Assembly: GCA_934434555.1 (NCBI GenBank)
Contig: CAKRZX010000006.1
Span: forward strand, 48,053 to 112,052
Direction: 5' to 3'
DNA from: an uncultured Clostridia bacterium
GTDB taxonomy: Bacteria > Bacillota > Clostridia > Christensenellales > QALW01
Length of the DNA stretch: 64,000 nt
A program made the position numbers and the translations under genes. Positions 43,531 through 51,491 of the stretch are shown piece by piece. The first letter of the stretch is position 1, and each line of letters starts with the position of its first letter. The notes beneath the pieces are model-generated. The model saw only the letters and a list, made by a program, of their open reading frames with translations, searched no databases and had not been told where the DNA came from.

Positions 43531-45255
43531 ATGAAAAAAATTATTGCCGTCATTGCTGTTATTATGATGTTTTCACTTTCAGGCTGCAAGGATAATAACG
43601 TTGCGGAGCAGCCCACCCCGACACCCACAGCCACCGTTATACCCGATATTGACCCCTCAACCGTTGATGCGATAAGCGAAAAGTGGGTAATGCACGAAAC
43701 GGTTTTCTATGCGGAGAACACTTATTCACGCCCGTTTTACGATGTTACGCTTGACGTTGAATACACTTCGCCCTCAGGCAAAAAATATACCGTTCCCGCG
43801 TTCTGGGACGGCGACAATATCTGGCGCGTGCGCTTTGCGCCCACGGAAGAGGGCGTGTGGACATATAAAACCGCGGGCTCTTCCGATGCGGGACTTAATA
43901 AAAGCGGTACGCTTGGATGCAACACGTACAAGGGCGACCTTGATATTTATAAACACGGCTTTATCAAGCCCACGGGAAGATACTTTTCCTATGACGACGG
44001 CACACCTTTCTTTTACCTTGGTGACACTCACTGGACTATGCTCAAAGAAGAAATTGATTCTGCCGGCACAAATGCCGGAAACGTCAATACGGATTCGCAT
44101 TTTAAGTATATTGTCGACAAGCGCGTTGAACAGGGATTCACGGTTTACCAGTCGGAGCCGATAGAGGCAAAATATAAATATTCTCTTTCAAACGGATTTG
44201 ACAAAAATGATTTACGCGGATTTCAGAAAGCCGACGAGTATTTTGCCTACATTGCCCAAAAGGGACTTGTTCACGCAAATTCGCAGCTTTTCTTTACCGA
44301 GGAACTTGCAACCAATTACAGCCTGTATTCAACCGAATATCTTAAACAGCTTACAAGATACTGGGTGGCAAGGTACGGCGCATATCCGGTAATGTGGACA
44401 ACTGCGCAGGAAGCCGACGACGACTTCTTTGCAGGAAGCGTGCATAATGCGTTTACAAAGGAAAACAACCCGTGGAAAACGGTAACGGCGGCGTTAAACG
44501 AATACGACCCGTACCATCATCCTCTTTCCTGCCACACCGAAACCGGCATAACGGCAGATGAATCGGTATTTACAGATATCGAAGGGTATTCGTGGTTTGC
44601 GGCGCAAACGTATGTTAAACGCCTTTGGCCTCAGGATTACACGGATTTTATAAAGAATTACGATAATTTCAGCGGGCCGATAGTGCTTTACGAGGGACAT
44701 TATGAAAATCTGTGGACAACGGAATTCGGCGCACGGGTTCAGGGCTATGCGGCGTTTTTGAACGGTATGTGCGGCTACGGTTACGGCGTGGGGGATATAT
44801 GGTACTATAAAAGCGGTTACGATATGGACAAGGACACCGTACAGGAGGAAACTATAAAGAAAGAAGATAAGCAGGTTAAATGGGGCGACGTTGTGGAAAA
44901 CGCCAACTCAAAGAAACTGGGATATCTTAAAAACTTCTTTACCGCGTTTAACTGGTACGACCTTAAACCCTGTTTCGGCAAGGAAGAATTCTTTACGGTA
45001 AACGATAAGAATACGTTTACGATAGGTTCAACAATAGGTGTTGACAGAACGGTAATTTATGTTTACAATAGAAATAATTTGGCAGATATTACCGTAAAAA
45101 CTCTTGATTCGTCATACACCTATACCGCCCGCTGGTTTGATGCAAATACGGGGGAATATGTTATCATTGAAGATAATATATCCGGTAAAAGCGAATACAG
45201 CGTAAAGAATAAGCCCTCGGATACGGATTACGTCCTTGAAATTTATAAAAAATAG
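43531..45255 (+). CDS. Lipoprotein apiosidase-like glycoside hydrolase (DUF5060-DUF4038)
   Basis: 574 residues from MKKIIAVIAVIMMFSLSGCK, with GGAGGAAG upstream; the LSGC lipobox anchors it outside the membrane. A short Thr/Pro linker (PTPTPTATVIPD) precedes a DUF5060 domain (about 50-125, RFAPTEEGVWTYKT) and a DUF4038 TIM barrel (about 150-480; PFFYLGDTHWTMLKEE, GFTVYQSEPIEAKY and VMWTTAQEADDDFF), then a C-terminal beta-sandwich. It is a paralogue of the catalytic half of the large secreted enzyme at 2898-7130 but lacks the binding modules. DUF4038 covers GH140 apiosidases. First gene of a three-gene cluster (9 bases, then a 4-base overlap). Confidence 0.82.
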   Translation: MKKIIAVIAVIMMFSLSGCKDNNVAEQPTPTPTATVIPDIDPSTVDAISEKWVMHETVFYAENTYSRPFYDVTLDVEYTSPSGKKYTVPAFWDGDNIWRVRFAPTEEGVWTYKTAGSSDAGLNKSGTLGCNTYKGDLDIYKHGFIKPTGRYFSYDDGTPFFYLGDTHWTMLKEEIDSAGTNAGNVNTDSHFKYIVDKRVEQGFTVYQSEPIEAKYKYSLSNGFDKNDLRGFQKADEYFAYIAQKGLVHANSQLFFTEELATNYSLYSTEYLKQLTRYWVARYGAYPVMWTTAQEADDDFFAGSVHNAFTKENNPWKTVTAALNEYDPYHHPLSCHTETGITADESVFTDIEGYSWFAAQTYVKRLWPQDYTDFIKNYDNFSGPIVLYEGHYENLWTTEFGARVQGYAAFLNGMCGYGYGVGDIWYYKSGYDMDKDTVQEETIKKEDKQVKWGDVVENANSKKLGYLKNFFTAFNWYDLKPCFGKEEFFTVNDKNTFTIGSTIGVDRTVIYVYNRNNLADITVKTLDSSYTYTARWFDANTGEYVIIEDNISGKSEYSVKNKPSDTDYVLEIYKK

Positions 45256-45263
45256 GTGGCAGA

Positions 45264-46634
45264 ATGAATAATTATAACGGGATTAAATTTGGGTTTTCGC
45301 CCGCAAATACTGCGGAAGAAAACAGTGCGGCGTTAAAAAAAGCGCTTGAACACGGTGGAAAAATCGTTATCGATGAACCCGGCGTTTATGAAATCCGCGG
45401 CGGAAATATTATATATTCCGATACGGAGTTGGTTTTCGGCAATAATGTTTTTTTGAAAAAAGTACCGGATAAACAAAGGGCATATGCGTTTATAAATGCC
45501 GGTGCCTATACAAAGGAATACGACTGCAATATATCGCTTACCGGGCTTAATTTGATTGTAAATAACGTCCGTGCTGACCGCAATGCCGAAAACTTTATAT
45601 TGGGTATGATTTGCCAGGTAGGTTTTCACTTTATAAAAAACCTTGTGATAAAGGACTTTACCTGCCTTGACTTGGAAGAGGAAGATTTCGGCATCCAGGT
45701 ATGTACTTTTGAAAATGCGGTTTTTGAAAATTGCCGAATAGAGGGGCAAAAAGACGGCATCCATTTAGGGCCGGGCAAGGGCTTTGTTATACGGGGCTGC
45801 GATTTCAGGACTTTTGATGACCCGATTGCAATCAATGCCAACGACTATGTTACAAGCAACCCGCAGTTCGGCTGGATTGAAGACGGACTGATTGAAAACT
45901 GCCGTGAGTTTGACCAGCCGAGTACCGTCGGATATTTCTGCCGATTCCCCGGCGGGTGTTGGGGTAATTGGTATGAAAATATGGTCGTTCAGAATTCCGA
46001 TAAAGCGGTATGGGAGGGCAGGGTTTATATTGTTAATGCAAAGCCCGACGGAAACTTTATGGTTTCAAAGTTCCCGCCAACCCACACAAGCGGCAAAAAA
46101 ACGTATCCTGACGGTATTACATGGAGCGCCGCACAGAAAGGAATTTTATATAATTGCGGGAGCAGAAATATTCGTTTTAACAATATCAGCCTTGAAAAGA
46201 ACAGAGAAGTGGCATTTGCTTTTACTTACGGGCGCGATGAATGGGAACGCAGTTGCTATCCCGGAGCAAAACCGGAAAGTTTCGGCGATTTCGTTTTTGA
46301 AAATGTAAGAAATGAAAAACAGCTTCAAATGTTTTTGTGGTCAATTGTTCCGATGAAATCCGTAACGCTTAAAAACTGCGTTTTAACTGACTGTAATGTG
46401 CATTTTGCCGTGCTTGATGAAGTTTGGGACCGTTACCCGGAGGTCAATGTAATATTTGATGGCTGTACCTTTGTTTCCTCCGGCGAAAAGGTAATTCTTT
46501 CAAACGACCCCAGAAGAAAAGTAAATGCCGTTTTCAAAAACACCGTGCTTTCAGGGGGAATAATTCCGCAGATAAGCGGCGAAATAAATATTGTTTCAAC
46601 GGACATCGAGATAAAAAAAGGAGAAAATAAATGA
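45264..46634 (+). CDS. Right-handed parallel beta-helix protein (GH28/pectate-lyase-like fold)
   Basis: 456 residues, no signal peptide. Repeated short strands such as FENAVFENCRIEGQKDGIHL, FVIRGCDFRTFDDPIAINAN and VTLKNCVLTDCNVHFAVLDE show a parallel beta-helix. QKDGIHLGPGKGFV with FDDPIAIN resembles the Asp pairs of GH28-like enzymes, and the ordinary N-terminal cap (NGIKFGFSPANTAEENSAAL) fits this group. The lack of an export signal implies action on imported oligosaccharides. The neighbours (apiosidase-like lipoprotein upstream, GHL6-like protein overlapping downstream) suggest trimming of pectic oligomers. Whether it is a hydrolase, lyase or epimerase cannot be said. Confidence 0.75.
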   Translation: MNNYNGIKFGFSPANTAEENSAALKKALEHGGKIVIDEPGVYEIRGGNIIYSDTELVFGNNVFLKKVPDKQRAYAFINAGAYTKEYDCNISLTGLNLIVNNVRADRNAENFILGMICQVGFHFIKNLVIKDFTCLDLEEEDFGIQVCTFENAVFENCRIEGQKDGIHLGPGKGFVIRGCDFRTFDDPIAINANDYVTSNPQFGWIEDGLIENCREFDQPSTVGYFCRFPGGCWGNWYENMVVQNSDKAVWEGRVYIVNAKPDGNFMVSKFPPTHTSGKKTYPDGITWSAAQKGILYNCGSRNIRFNNISLEKNREVAFAFTYGRDEWERSCYPGAKPESFGDFVFENVRNEKQLQMFLWSIVPMKSVTLKNCVLTDCNVHFAVLDEVWDRYPEVNVIFDGCTFVSSGEKVILSNDPRRKVNAVFKNTVLSGGIIPQISGEINIVSTDIEIKKGENK

Positions 46635-48595
46635 AACCGATAAGAAGATGTGTGCACCTTGATTTTCATACGTCACCCGACATTCCGGGAATAGGCTCAA
46701 ATTTTGATAAAAAACAGTTTCAGGACGCGCTTAAATGCGCCCATCTTGAAAGCATAACCGTGTTTGCAAAGTGCCATCACGGGCTTTGCTATTACCCCAC
46801 AAAGGTCGGAACAATGCATCCGAATCTTGAATTTGACCTTTTGGGCGAAATGATAGACGCCGCCCATGAAATAGGCGTAAAAGCGCCTGTTTATATTACT
46901 GCCGGATGGTCGGATCTGGACGCAAACGAACACCCTGAGTGGATTGATGTTTTGCCTGACGGAAGGTATGCGTTTGATAATTTTGACCCTGCCTGTTCGC
47001 CGGATATGCCCAAGCCGCAGGGCTCGTGGCGCTCAATGTGCTTAAATGACGGCGAATATGCCCGGCATATCTACGCGTTAACCGAGGAGATCTGCGCACG
47101 GTATAAAGATCTTGACGGCTTGTTTTACGATATTCTGAATTCAAATATCGAGGTATGCCTTTGCGCCGAATGCAAAAAAGGAATGCTTGAAATGGGTATG
47201 AATCCGGATAATACAGACGATGCGCGCAGGTATTACATCATTAAACACGGCGATTTTCAGCAGAAGTGCGTTAATATTCTGCACAAATATCACCCTGATG
47301 CTACAATTTTCTTTAACTCCGGCGGCGCGGCAATTGATAAGCCGTGGAATCACAAATATCAAAGCCACTTTGAAATGGAAGACTTGCCTACCGCATGGGG
47401 CGGGTATAACAAAATGCCGCTTAGGGCAAAATATTTTTCAAAGACGGGCAAGAATTATATAGGAATGACGGGTAAATTTCACCTTGATTGGGGAGAATTC
47501 GGCGGATTTAAGACGAAAGAGGCTCTGCGTGCCGAGGCTTGCACAATGGCGCTTTACGGTGCGGGCTGCTCGGTGGGCGATCATCTTCACCCGGACGGCG
47601 AAATGGACGTGCAGACGTACAAAAATATCGGATATGCCTTTGAGTATTTAGAGAAAATCGAGCCGTTCTGCTATAACGGCAAGTCAACCGCAAGGCTCGG
47701 TGTGTTCCTTGCAGATGTTTACGATTTTAATCAGGGCTTAATTCATATTCTGCTTGAAAAACAAATTGATTTTGATGTGATTGAGGGCGGAAATGTTGAC
47801 GGATTTGAATGCATTATCGTTCCCGGCAAAAGCAGTGAAGCAGACAAATACACCGATGAAATCAACAGGTTTGTAAAAAATGGCGGAAAGTTGCTTTTTA
47901 TGTACGATGCATTGGTTAAAGACGGCAAATTTACAGTTGACTGCGGGGCGGATTTTGTTGCCGACAGCGAGTTTGATTGCGACTACATAGTAAACGAATC
48001 TGTTACGGACGAAGAATTTCCCCTGACACCTACTCTTTGTTATCTTCCGGGCAAGAATATAAAGGCAAACGATGGGAAAGTTCTTGCTTATATTGAATTG
48101 CCTTATTTTAACCGTACATACCGTCATTTTTGCGGACACAGGAATACTCCGTTTGACAAAAAAGCGCCAAAACGACCCGCAATAGTAAAAAAGGGCAATG
48201 TAATATATATGGCACATCAAATGGGGCAGCAGTATTTATCAAAGGGTGCAATAATTCATAAGAATTTTGTATCCGGTACGCTGGGTATGCTTTATAAAAA
48301 CCCTGCATTTACGGTTAAAATGCCGTCACAGGGGCGTGCGGCAATGATTAAACAGGAAAACAGGTACTGCCTGAATCTTGTATATGTTACGCCGCTTAAA
48401 CGGGGAAATTTTGAGATTATCGACGAAATTGTTCCGCTTTATAACGTTGAAATAAGCGTGAGCGTTAAGGAGAAAATCAAAAGCATATATTCAGGTGTTT
48501 CGGGCGAAAGGCTTAATTTTGCATTAGACGGGAATAAATTAAGTTTTGTCTTGCCCAAACTTTCGCTTCATGACAGCATTATCCTGGAATTCTGA
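46631..48595 (+). CDS. Putative glycoside hydrolase, GHL6-like TIM barrel with GH42-type trimerisation domain
   Basis: 654 residues, no signal peptide. The N-terminal half is a TIM barrel of the hypothetical glycosyl hydrolase 6 type: CVHLDFHTSPDIPGIG, ITVFAKCHHGLCYYPTKVGT, EIGVKAPVYITAGW, LDGLFYDILNSNIEVCLCAE and LDWGEFGGFKTKEALRAEA. Residues 360-540 look like the glutamine-amidotransferase-like trimerisation domain of GH42 enzymes (FLADVYDFNQGLIHILLEKQ, then IIVPGKSSEADKY). A small beta domain ends the chain. Such proteins are often annotated as alpha-L-fucosidase-like or beta-galactosidase-like; the true substrate is unknown. It overlaps the beta-helix gene by four bases and is followed by a strong terminator. 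Confidence 0.72.
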   Translation: MKPIRRCVHLDFHTSPDIPGIGSNFDKKQFQDALKCAHLESITVFAKCHHGLCYYPTKVGTMHPNLEFDLLGEMIDAAHEIGVKAPVYITAGWSDLDANEHPEWIDVLPDGRYAFDNFDPACSPDMPKPQGSWRSMCLNDGEYARHIYALTEEICARYKDLDGLFYDILNSNIEVCLCAECKKGMLEMGMNPDNTDDARRYYIIKHGDFQQKCVNILHKYHPDATIFFNSGGAAIDKPWNHKYQSHFEMEDLPTAWGGYNKMPLRAKYFSKTGKNYIGMTGKFHLDWGEFGGFKTKEALRAEACTMALYGAGCSVGDHLHPDGEMDVQTYKNIGYAFEYLEKIEPFCYNGKSTARLGVFLADVYDFNQGLIHILLEKQIDFDVIEGGNVDGFECIIVPGKSSEADKYTDEINRFVKNGGKLLFMYDALVKDGKFTVDCGADFVADSEFDCDYIVNESVTDEEFPLTPTLCYLPGKNIKANDGKVLAYIELPYFNRTYRHFCGHRNTPFDKKAPKRPAIVKKGNVIYMAHQMGQQYLSKGAIIHKNFVSGTLGMLYKNPAFTVKMPSQGRAAMIKQENRYCLNLVYVTPLKRGNFEIIDEIVPLYNVEISVSVKEKIKSIYSGVSGERLNFALDGNKLSFVLPKLSLHDSIILEF

Positions 48596-48602
48596 CAAAA
48601 TA

Positions 48603-48637
48603 ACCTGTCGAAAATCATTTCGACAGGTCTTTTTTTA
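48603..48637 (+). terminator. Rho-independent terminator of the second glycan cluster
   Basis: ACCTGTCGAAA (48603-48613) pairs perfectly with TTTCGACAGGT (48618-48628), followed by CTTTTTTTT. Confidence 0.92.
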
Positions 48638-48677
48638 TTCTTTTTACAAAACAAATGTAATATTTATGTAATAGCGC

Positions 48678-48709
48678 TTGACAAAAGAAAAAACCGGTGG
48701 TAATATAAT
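48678..48709 (+). promoter_or_regulatory. Promoter of the SpoIIP-like gene
   Basis: TTGACA (48678-48683) with TAATAT (48701-48706) at 17 bases or TATAAT (48704-48709) at 20. This looks like a vegetative sigma-A promoter rather than a sigma-E/F promoter, which is unexpected for a SpoIIP gene. Confidence 0.55.
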
Positions 48710-48739
48710 ATTACACAATCATTACACGAGGTTTCTCCG

Positions 48740-49552
48740 ATGACAAAGCAGAAGTTGTACACTTTTAGACGAATAGTTTTCCTTGTAATCCCGACGCTTA
48801 TTCTGCTTTTTGTCTTAATCTATATTTCGGCAAAAAATCTTTTTCCCGAAAAGGCGGCAGAAACAGGAAATATATCCGCAACGGATATTCCCGCGTTGAC
48901 TGTTGAGCCGACGGCAGTGCCCGAACGGAACGGAAAAGTCAGACTTGTGGTGTATCATACACATAATGATGAGGCGTTTTATAAGGGAAAACAAAAGTAT
49001 ACCGAATCGGTTAAGGGAAGAACCGATAACAGCGAATACAACGTAATGCGATTGGGCAAGGATTTTGCGAATAGTTTGAATAAATCCTTTGACGTAACCC
49101 ACGACGAGGCAAACAATATGTCAAACGGTTTTAATTACGCATACGATACCGCTTATGAGAACGAAAAGAAATATTGCGGCGTTAAAGATGTGTTTGTTGA
49201 CATTCACAGGGACGCATATTCGGGCGAAAATCCGAATTATGCACAGAAAAACAGTTCGGAATACGCGTTAATTAAATTTGTTGTAGCCAACGGCAGTAAT
49301 TTTGATAAAAATCCCGACTGGCAGAAAAACAAAGAGTATGCCGACAAAATAACGAAAGAATTAAACAAACTTGTACCCGGCGTTGCGAGCGAACCCGTTT
49401 TTAAGGATTACAGATTTAATCAGCATTTAGGCGAAGTTTGTCTGCTCGCCGAAATCGGAAACGAAAAAAACACGCTGACACAGGCAAGGAACTCCGCCAA
49501 ACTGCTCGCCGAGGCTTTCAATAATGTTGCATCGGACGGTTGGTGGAAATAA
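48740..49552 (+). CDS. spoIIP: SpoIIP-family N-acetylmuramoyl-L-alanine amidase
   Basis: 270 residues. One N-terminal membrane helix (IVFLVIPTLILLFVLIYISA, about 12-31) and an external SpoIIP domain with the zinc-binding motifs LVVYHTHNDEAF, VFVDIHRDAYSG and LAEIGNEKNTL, corresponding to YHTHxxE, DxHRD and ExGNxxNT. In sporulation SpoIIP strips stem peptides so that the engulfing membrane can move. This copy is much shorter than classical SpoIIP (about 400 residues), has Asn in place of the usual Thr in HTHN, and a vegetative-looking promoter. It could be a paralogue with a role in vegetative wall turnover. Monocistronic. Confidence 0.78.
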   Translation: MTKQKLYTFRRIVFLVIPTLILLFVLIYISAKNLFPEKAAETGNISATDIPALTVEPTAVPERNGKVRLVVYHTHNDEAFYKGKQKYTESVKGRTDNSEYNVMRLGKDFANSLNKSFDVTHDEANNMSNGFNYAYDTAYENEKKYCGVKDVFVDIHRDAYSGENPNYAQKNSSEYALIKFVVANGSNFDKNPDWQKNKEYADKITKELNKLVPGVASEPVFKDYRFNQHLGEVCLLAEIGNEKNTLTQARNSAKLLAEAFNNVASDGWWK

Positions 49553-49582
49553 ACACGACAAATTCATAAGAGTTTTCTCCTA

Positions 49583-49625
49583 AAAAACCGAAGAAGTCCG
49601 CATAACGCGGGCTTTTTCGGTTTTT
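49583..49625 (+). terminator. Long-stem terminator after the SpoIIP-like gene
   Basis: The 19-base arm 49583-49601 pairs with 49607-49625 throughout (two G-U pairs), starting AAAAACCGA and ending TCGGTTTTT around an ATAAC loop. The flanking A- and T-runs make it a bidirectional-type terminator. Confidence 0.85.
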
Positions 49626-49682
49626 ACCGGTTTTTACGATATTTGGGGTTAACTCTTCGCAAAACTTGTCTTTTGCGCAATG

Positions 49683-49711
49683 TTGACAAAAGCCCTATCG
49701 CGTGATATAAT
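49683..49711 (+). promoter_or_regulatory. Perfect-consensus promoter of the tyrosine recombinase gene
   Basis: TTGACA (49683-49688), 17-base spacer, TATAAT (49706-49711). The transcript start near 49718 leaves a leader of about 100 bases before the start codon at 49822. Confidence 0.85.
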
Positions 49712-49721
49712 AAACATAAAT

Positions 49722-49796
49722 GCATATGCCAAAAGCATTTTTTTGTTCGACACTTTTACTGTTAAATCGAAAAATTTCGGCTGAAAAAGCATATGC
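49722..49796 (+). repeat. Two GCATATGC palindromes in the recombinase leader
   Basis: GCATATGC occurs at 49722-49729 and again at 49789-49796, with matching flanks (the first followed by CAAAAGCATT, the second preceded by GAAAAA). Between them CGAAA-AA-TTTCG forms another short dyad. All lie in the untranslated leader of the recombinase gene. They could be an operator or recombinase binding sites, or chance AT-rich symmetry. Confidence 0.4.
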
Positions 49797-49821
49797 AATT
49801 TCAATAATTGCGGAGAAAAAT

Positions 49822-50847
49822 ATGAATTCTTATTTTGCTGAACGAAATCTTAAAACGACTAAAAAAATCGAAGAAGTCTTGGGCGAACTCCCCGATTTCT
49901 GCCGCACGTTGTTTGTGGGAATTCAGAATAACACGGGCGCATTGACGCGGCTTAACTATGCCTATGATTTAAGGCTGTATTTTCAGTTTTTGGCGGGCAA
50001 TCTCGATAAAAACATCAAAGAAATAACCCTTGATGACCTGAAAAAAGTAACCTCGCACGACATTGAGGCGTTTATAAACTATATTTCGCTTTACGAAAAC
50101 GACGAATTCAAGGTTGTTGAGAATAATGAAAACGGTAAGGCGCGGAAAATTGCGGCTATAAGAATGATGTTCAAGTATTTTTATAAAAGCGGCGATTTGG
50201 AATCGAATCCGGCGTCATTATTGGATATTCCGAAAATTCACGAAAAGGCGATTATTCGGCTTGACGTTGACGAAGTGGCAAAACTGCTTGATGAGGTTGA
50301 ATCCGGCGAGGGTTTGACCGAGAATCAAAAAAGATATCACTGCATAACAAAATCCCGCGATTTGGCAATGCTCACGCTTTTTTTGGGCACGGGAATCCGT
50401 ATAAGCGAATGTGTGGGGCTTAACACTGACGATATTGATTTCAGAAATATGCGAATCCGCATTACGCGCAAGGGCGGAAATCAGGCGATAATTTATATCG
50501 GCGATGAGGTTGCCGAGGCGCTGAATACATACATTGAACAGCGTCAAAGCATGAAAGGTGCCGACTCCCCTGCTCTGTTTTTGTCGCTTCAAGGGAATAG
50601 AATTTCAACCAAAGCGGTGCAGAATATCGTGAAAAAATATGCGTCGATAATAACGCCGCTGAAACATATCACTCCCCATAAACTGCGCTCAACGTACGGC
50701 ACGAATCTTTACCGCGAAACGGGTGATATCTACCTTGTTGCAGATGTTTTGGGGCATAAAGACGTAAATACGACGCGAAAACACTATGCGTCACAGGCAG
50801 AGGAAAACCGAAGAATGGCGGCAAAAGTTATAAAATTGAGAAACTAA
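49822..50847 (+). CDS. XerC/XerD-like tyrosine recombinase
   Basis: 341 residues from MNSYFAERNLKTTKKIEEVL, with CGGAGA upstream; the longer frame back to 49720 is in the leader and has no site. An N-terminal SAM-like core-binding domain (about 20-140; LTRLNYAYDLRLYFQFLAGN) precedes the catalytic domain. FLGTGIRISECVGL contains the first Arg, RITRKGG the Lys, HKLRSTYGTNLY the HxxR, and LGHKDVNTTRKHYA the final His and nucleophile Tyr. The set is complete. It is chromosomal in style and transcribed from a strong promoter, so a Xer-type resolvase or housekeeping paralogue is more likely than a phage integrase. It is 10 kb from the rlmD island, so no link is implied. Confidence 0.85.
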   Translation: MNSYFAERNLKTTKKIEEVLGELPDFCRTLFVGIQNNTGALTRLNYAYDLRLYFQFLAGNLDKNIKEITLDDLKKVTSHDIEAFINYISLYENDEFKVVENNENGKARKIAAIRMMFKYFYKSGDLESNPASLLDIPKIHEKAIIRLDVDEVAKLLDEVESGEGLTENQKRYHCITKSRDLAMLTLFLGTGIRISECVGLNTDDIDFRNMRIRITRKGGNQAIIYIGDEVAEALNTYIEQRQSMKGADSPALFLSLQGNRISTKAVQNIVKKYASIITPLKHITPHKLRSTYGTNLYRETGDIYLVADVLGHKDVNTTRKHYASQAEENRRMAAKVIKLRN

Positions 50848-50848
50848 A

Positions 50849-50874
50849 AAAACGGCAGAAAAATCTGCCGTTTT
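50849..50874. terminator. Bidirectional terminator between recombinase and spoVT
   Basis: AAAACGGCAGA (50849-50859) pairs perfectly with TCTGCCGTTTT (50864-50874). A/T-runs on both flanks let it serve both converging genes. Confidence 0.88.
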
Positions 50875-50876
50875 GT

Positions 50877-51419
50877 TTATTCGCTCTGTGCGCCTAAAAA
50901 GTAAGCCGCAGTTTCGGCATTCTTATAGGCAACGTCGTTAAGACTTTCGTTTTCCGATGCAACAACGACTGCGCCGAGCACATCGCCGCCGCCTAAAATA
51001 GGCAGAATACACTGCGATGTGTAGTCAATACCGTCGCTGTCGGTCAGTTGAATCGGGCTTTCTCCGCTATTTTTGTCGGTTTTTATACCCCGCCGCCGTT
51101 CAAGTTTATCCTGAAATTTTTCCGAGAGTCGCTTGCCGGCAAGTTCCTTTTTGCCCTGTCCCGAAACTGCGACGATGTTGTCTTTATCCGTTATTATTGC
51201 CGTCAAGCCCAGGCTTCGGTGCAGACTGTCGGCGTATTCACGCGCACAGTTTTCAATATCGCCCATTACGGAGTATTTTTTCAAAATCACTCCGCCCTCT
51301 TTGTCGGTATAGATTTCAAGCGGGTCGCCCTCGCGGAAGTGCAGTGTTCTGCGTATCTCTTTCGGGATTACCACGCGCCCGAGTTCATCAATTCTTCTGA
51401 CTATTCCCGTTGCTTTCAT
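50877..51419 (-). CDS. spoVT: Stage V sporulation protein T (SpoVT), AbrB-GAF regulator
   Basis: 180 residues. The N terminus MKATGIVRRIDELGRVVIPK and then EIRRTLHFREGDPLEIYTD is an AbrB-type swapped-hairpin DNA-binding domain, almost the consensus of SpoVT. Residues 55-178 form a GAF-like domain (AREYADSLHRSLGLTAIITD, then SQCILPILGGGDVLGAVVVA) that allows tetramer formation. SpoVT tunes sigma-G genes in the forespore and thereby spore coat, SASP and germination functions. A SASP gene lies 2.5 kb away on the same strand. AAAGGAG precedes the start codon. Confidence 0.94.
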   Translation of the reverse strand: MKATGIVRRIDELGRVVIPKEIRRTLHFREGDPLEIYTDKEGGVILKKYSVMGDIENCAREYADSLHRSLGLTAIITDKDNIVAVSGQGKKELAGKRLSEKFQDKLERRRGIKTDKNSGESPIQLTDSDGIDYTSQCILPILGGGDVLGAVVVASENESLNDVAYKNAETAAYFLGAQSE

Positions 51420-51491
51420 ATATAAAACTCCTTTTGTATGATTATTCTGCCGTTATTTTTTGTTCATTAAGGAAGTTTTATTCAGAAAGTT

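Noticed and set aside
49822..50847. Tyrosine recombinase as the integrase of the rlmD island
   Set aside because: It is 10 kb away, flanked by core sporulation genes, and outside the direct repeats; nothing ties it to the island.
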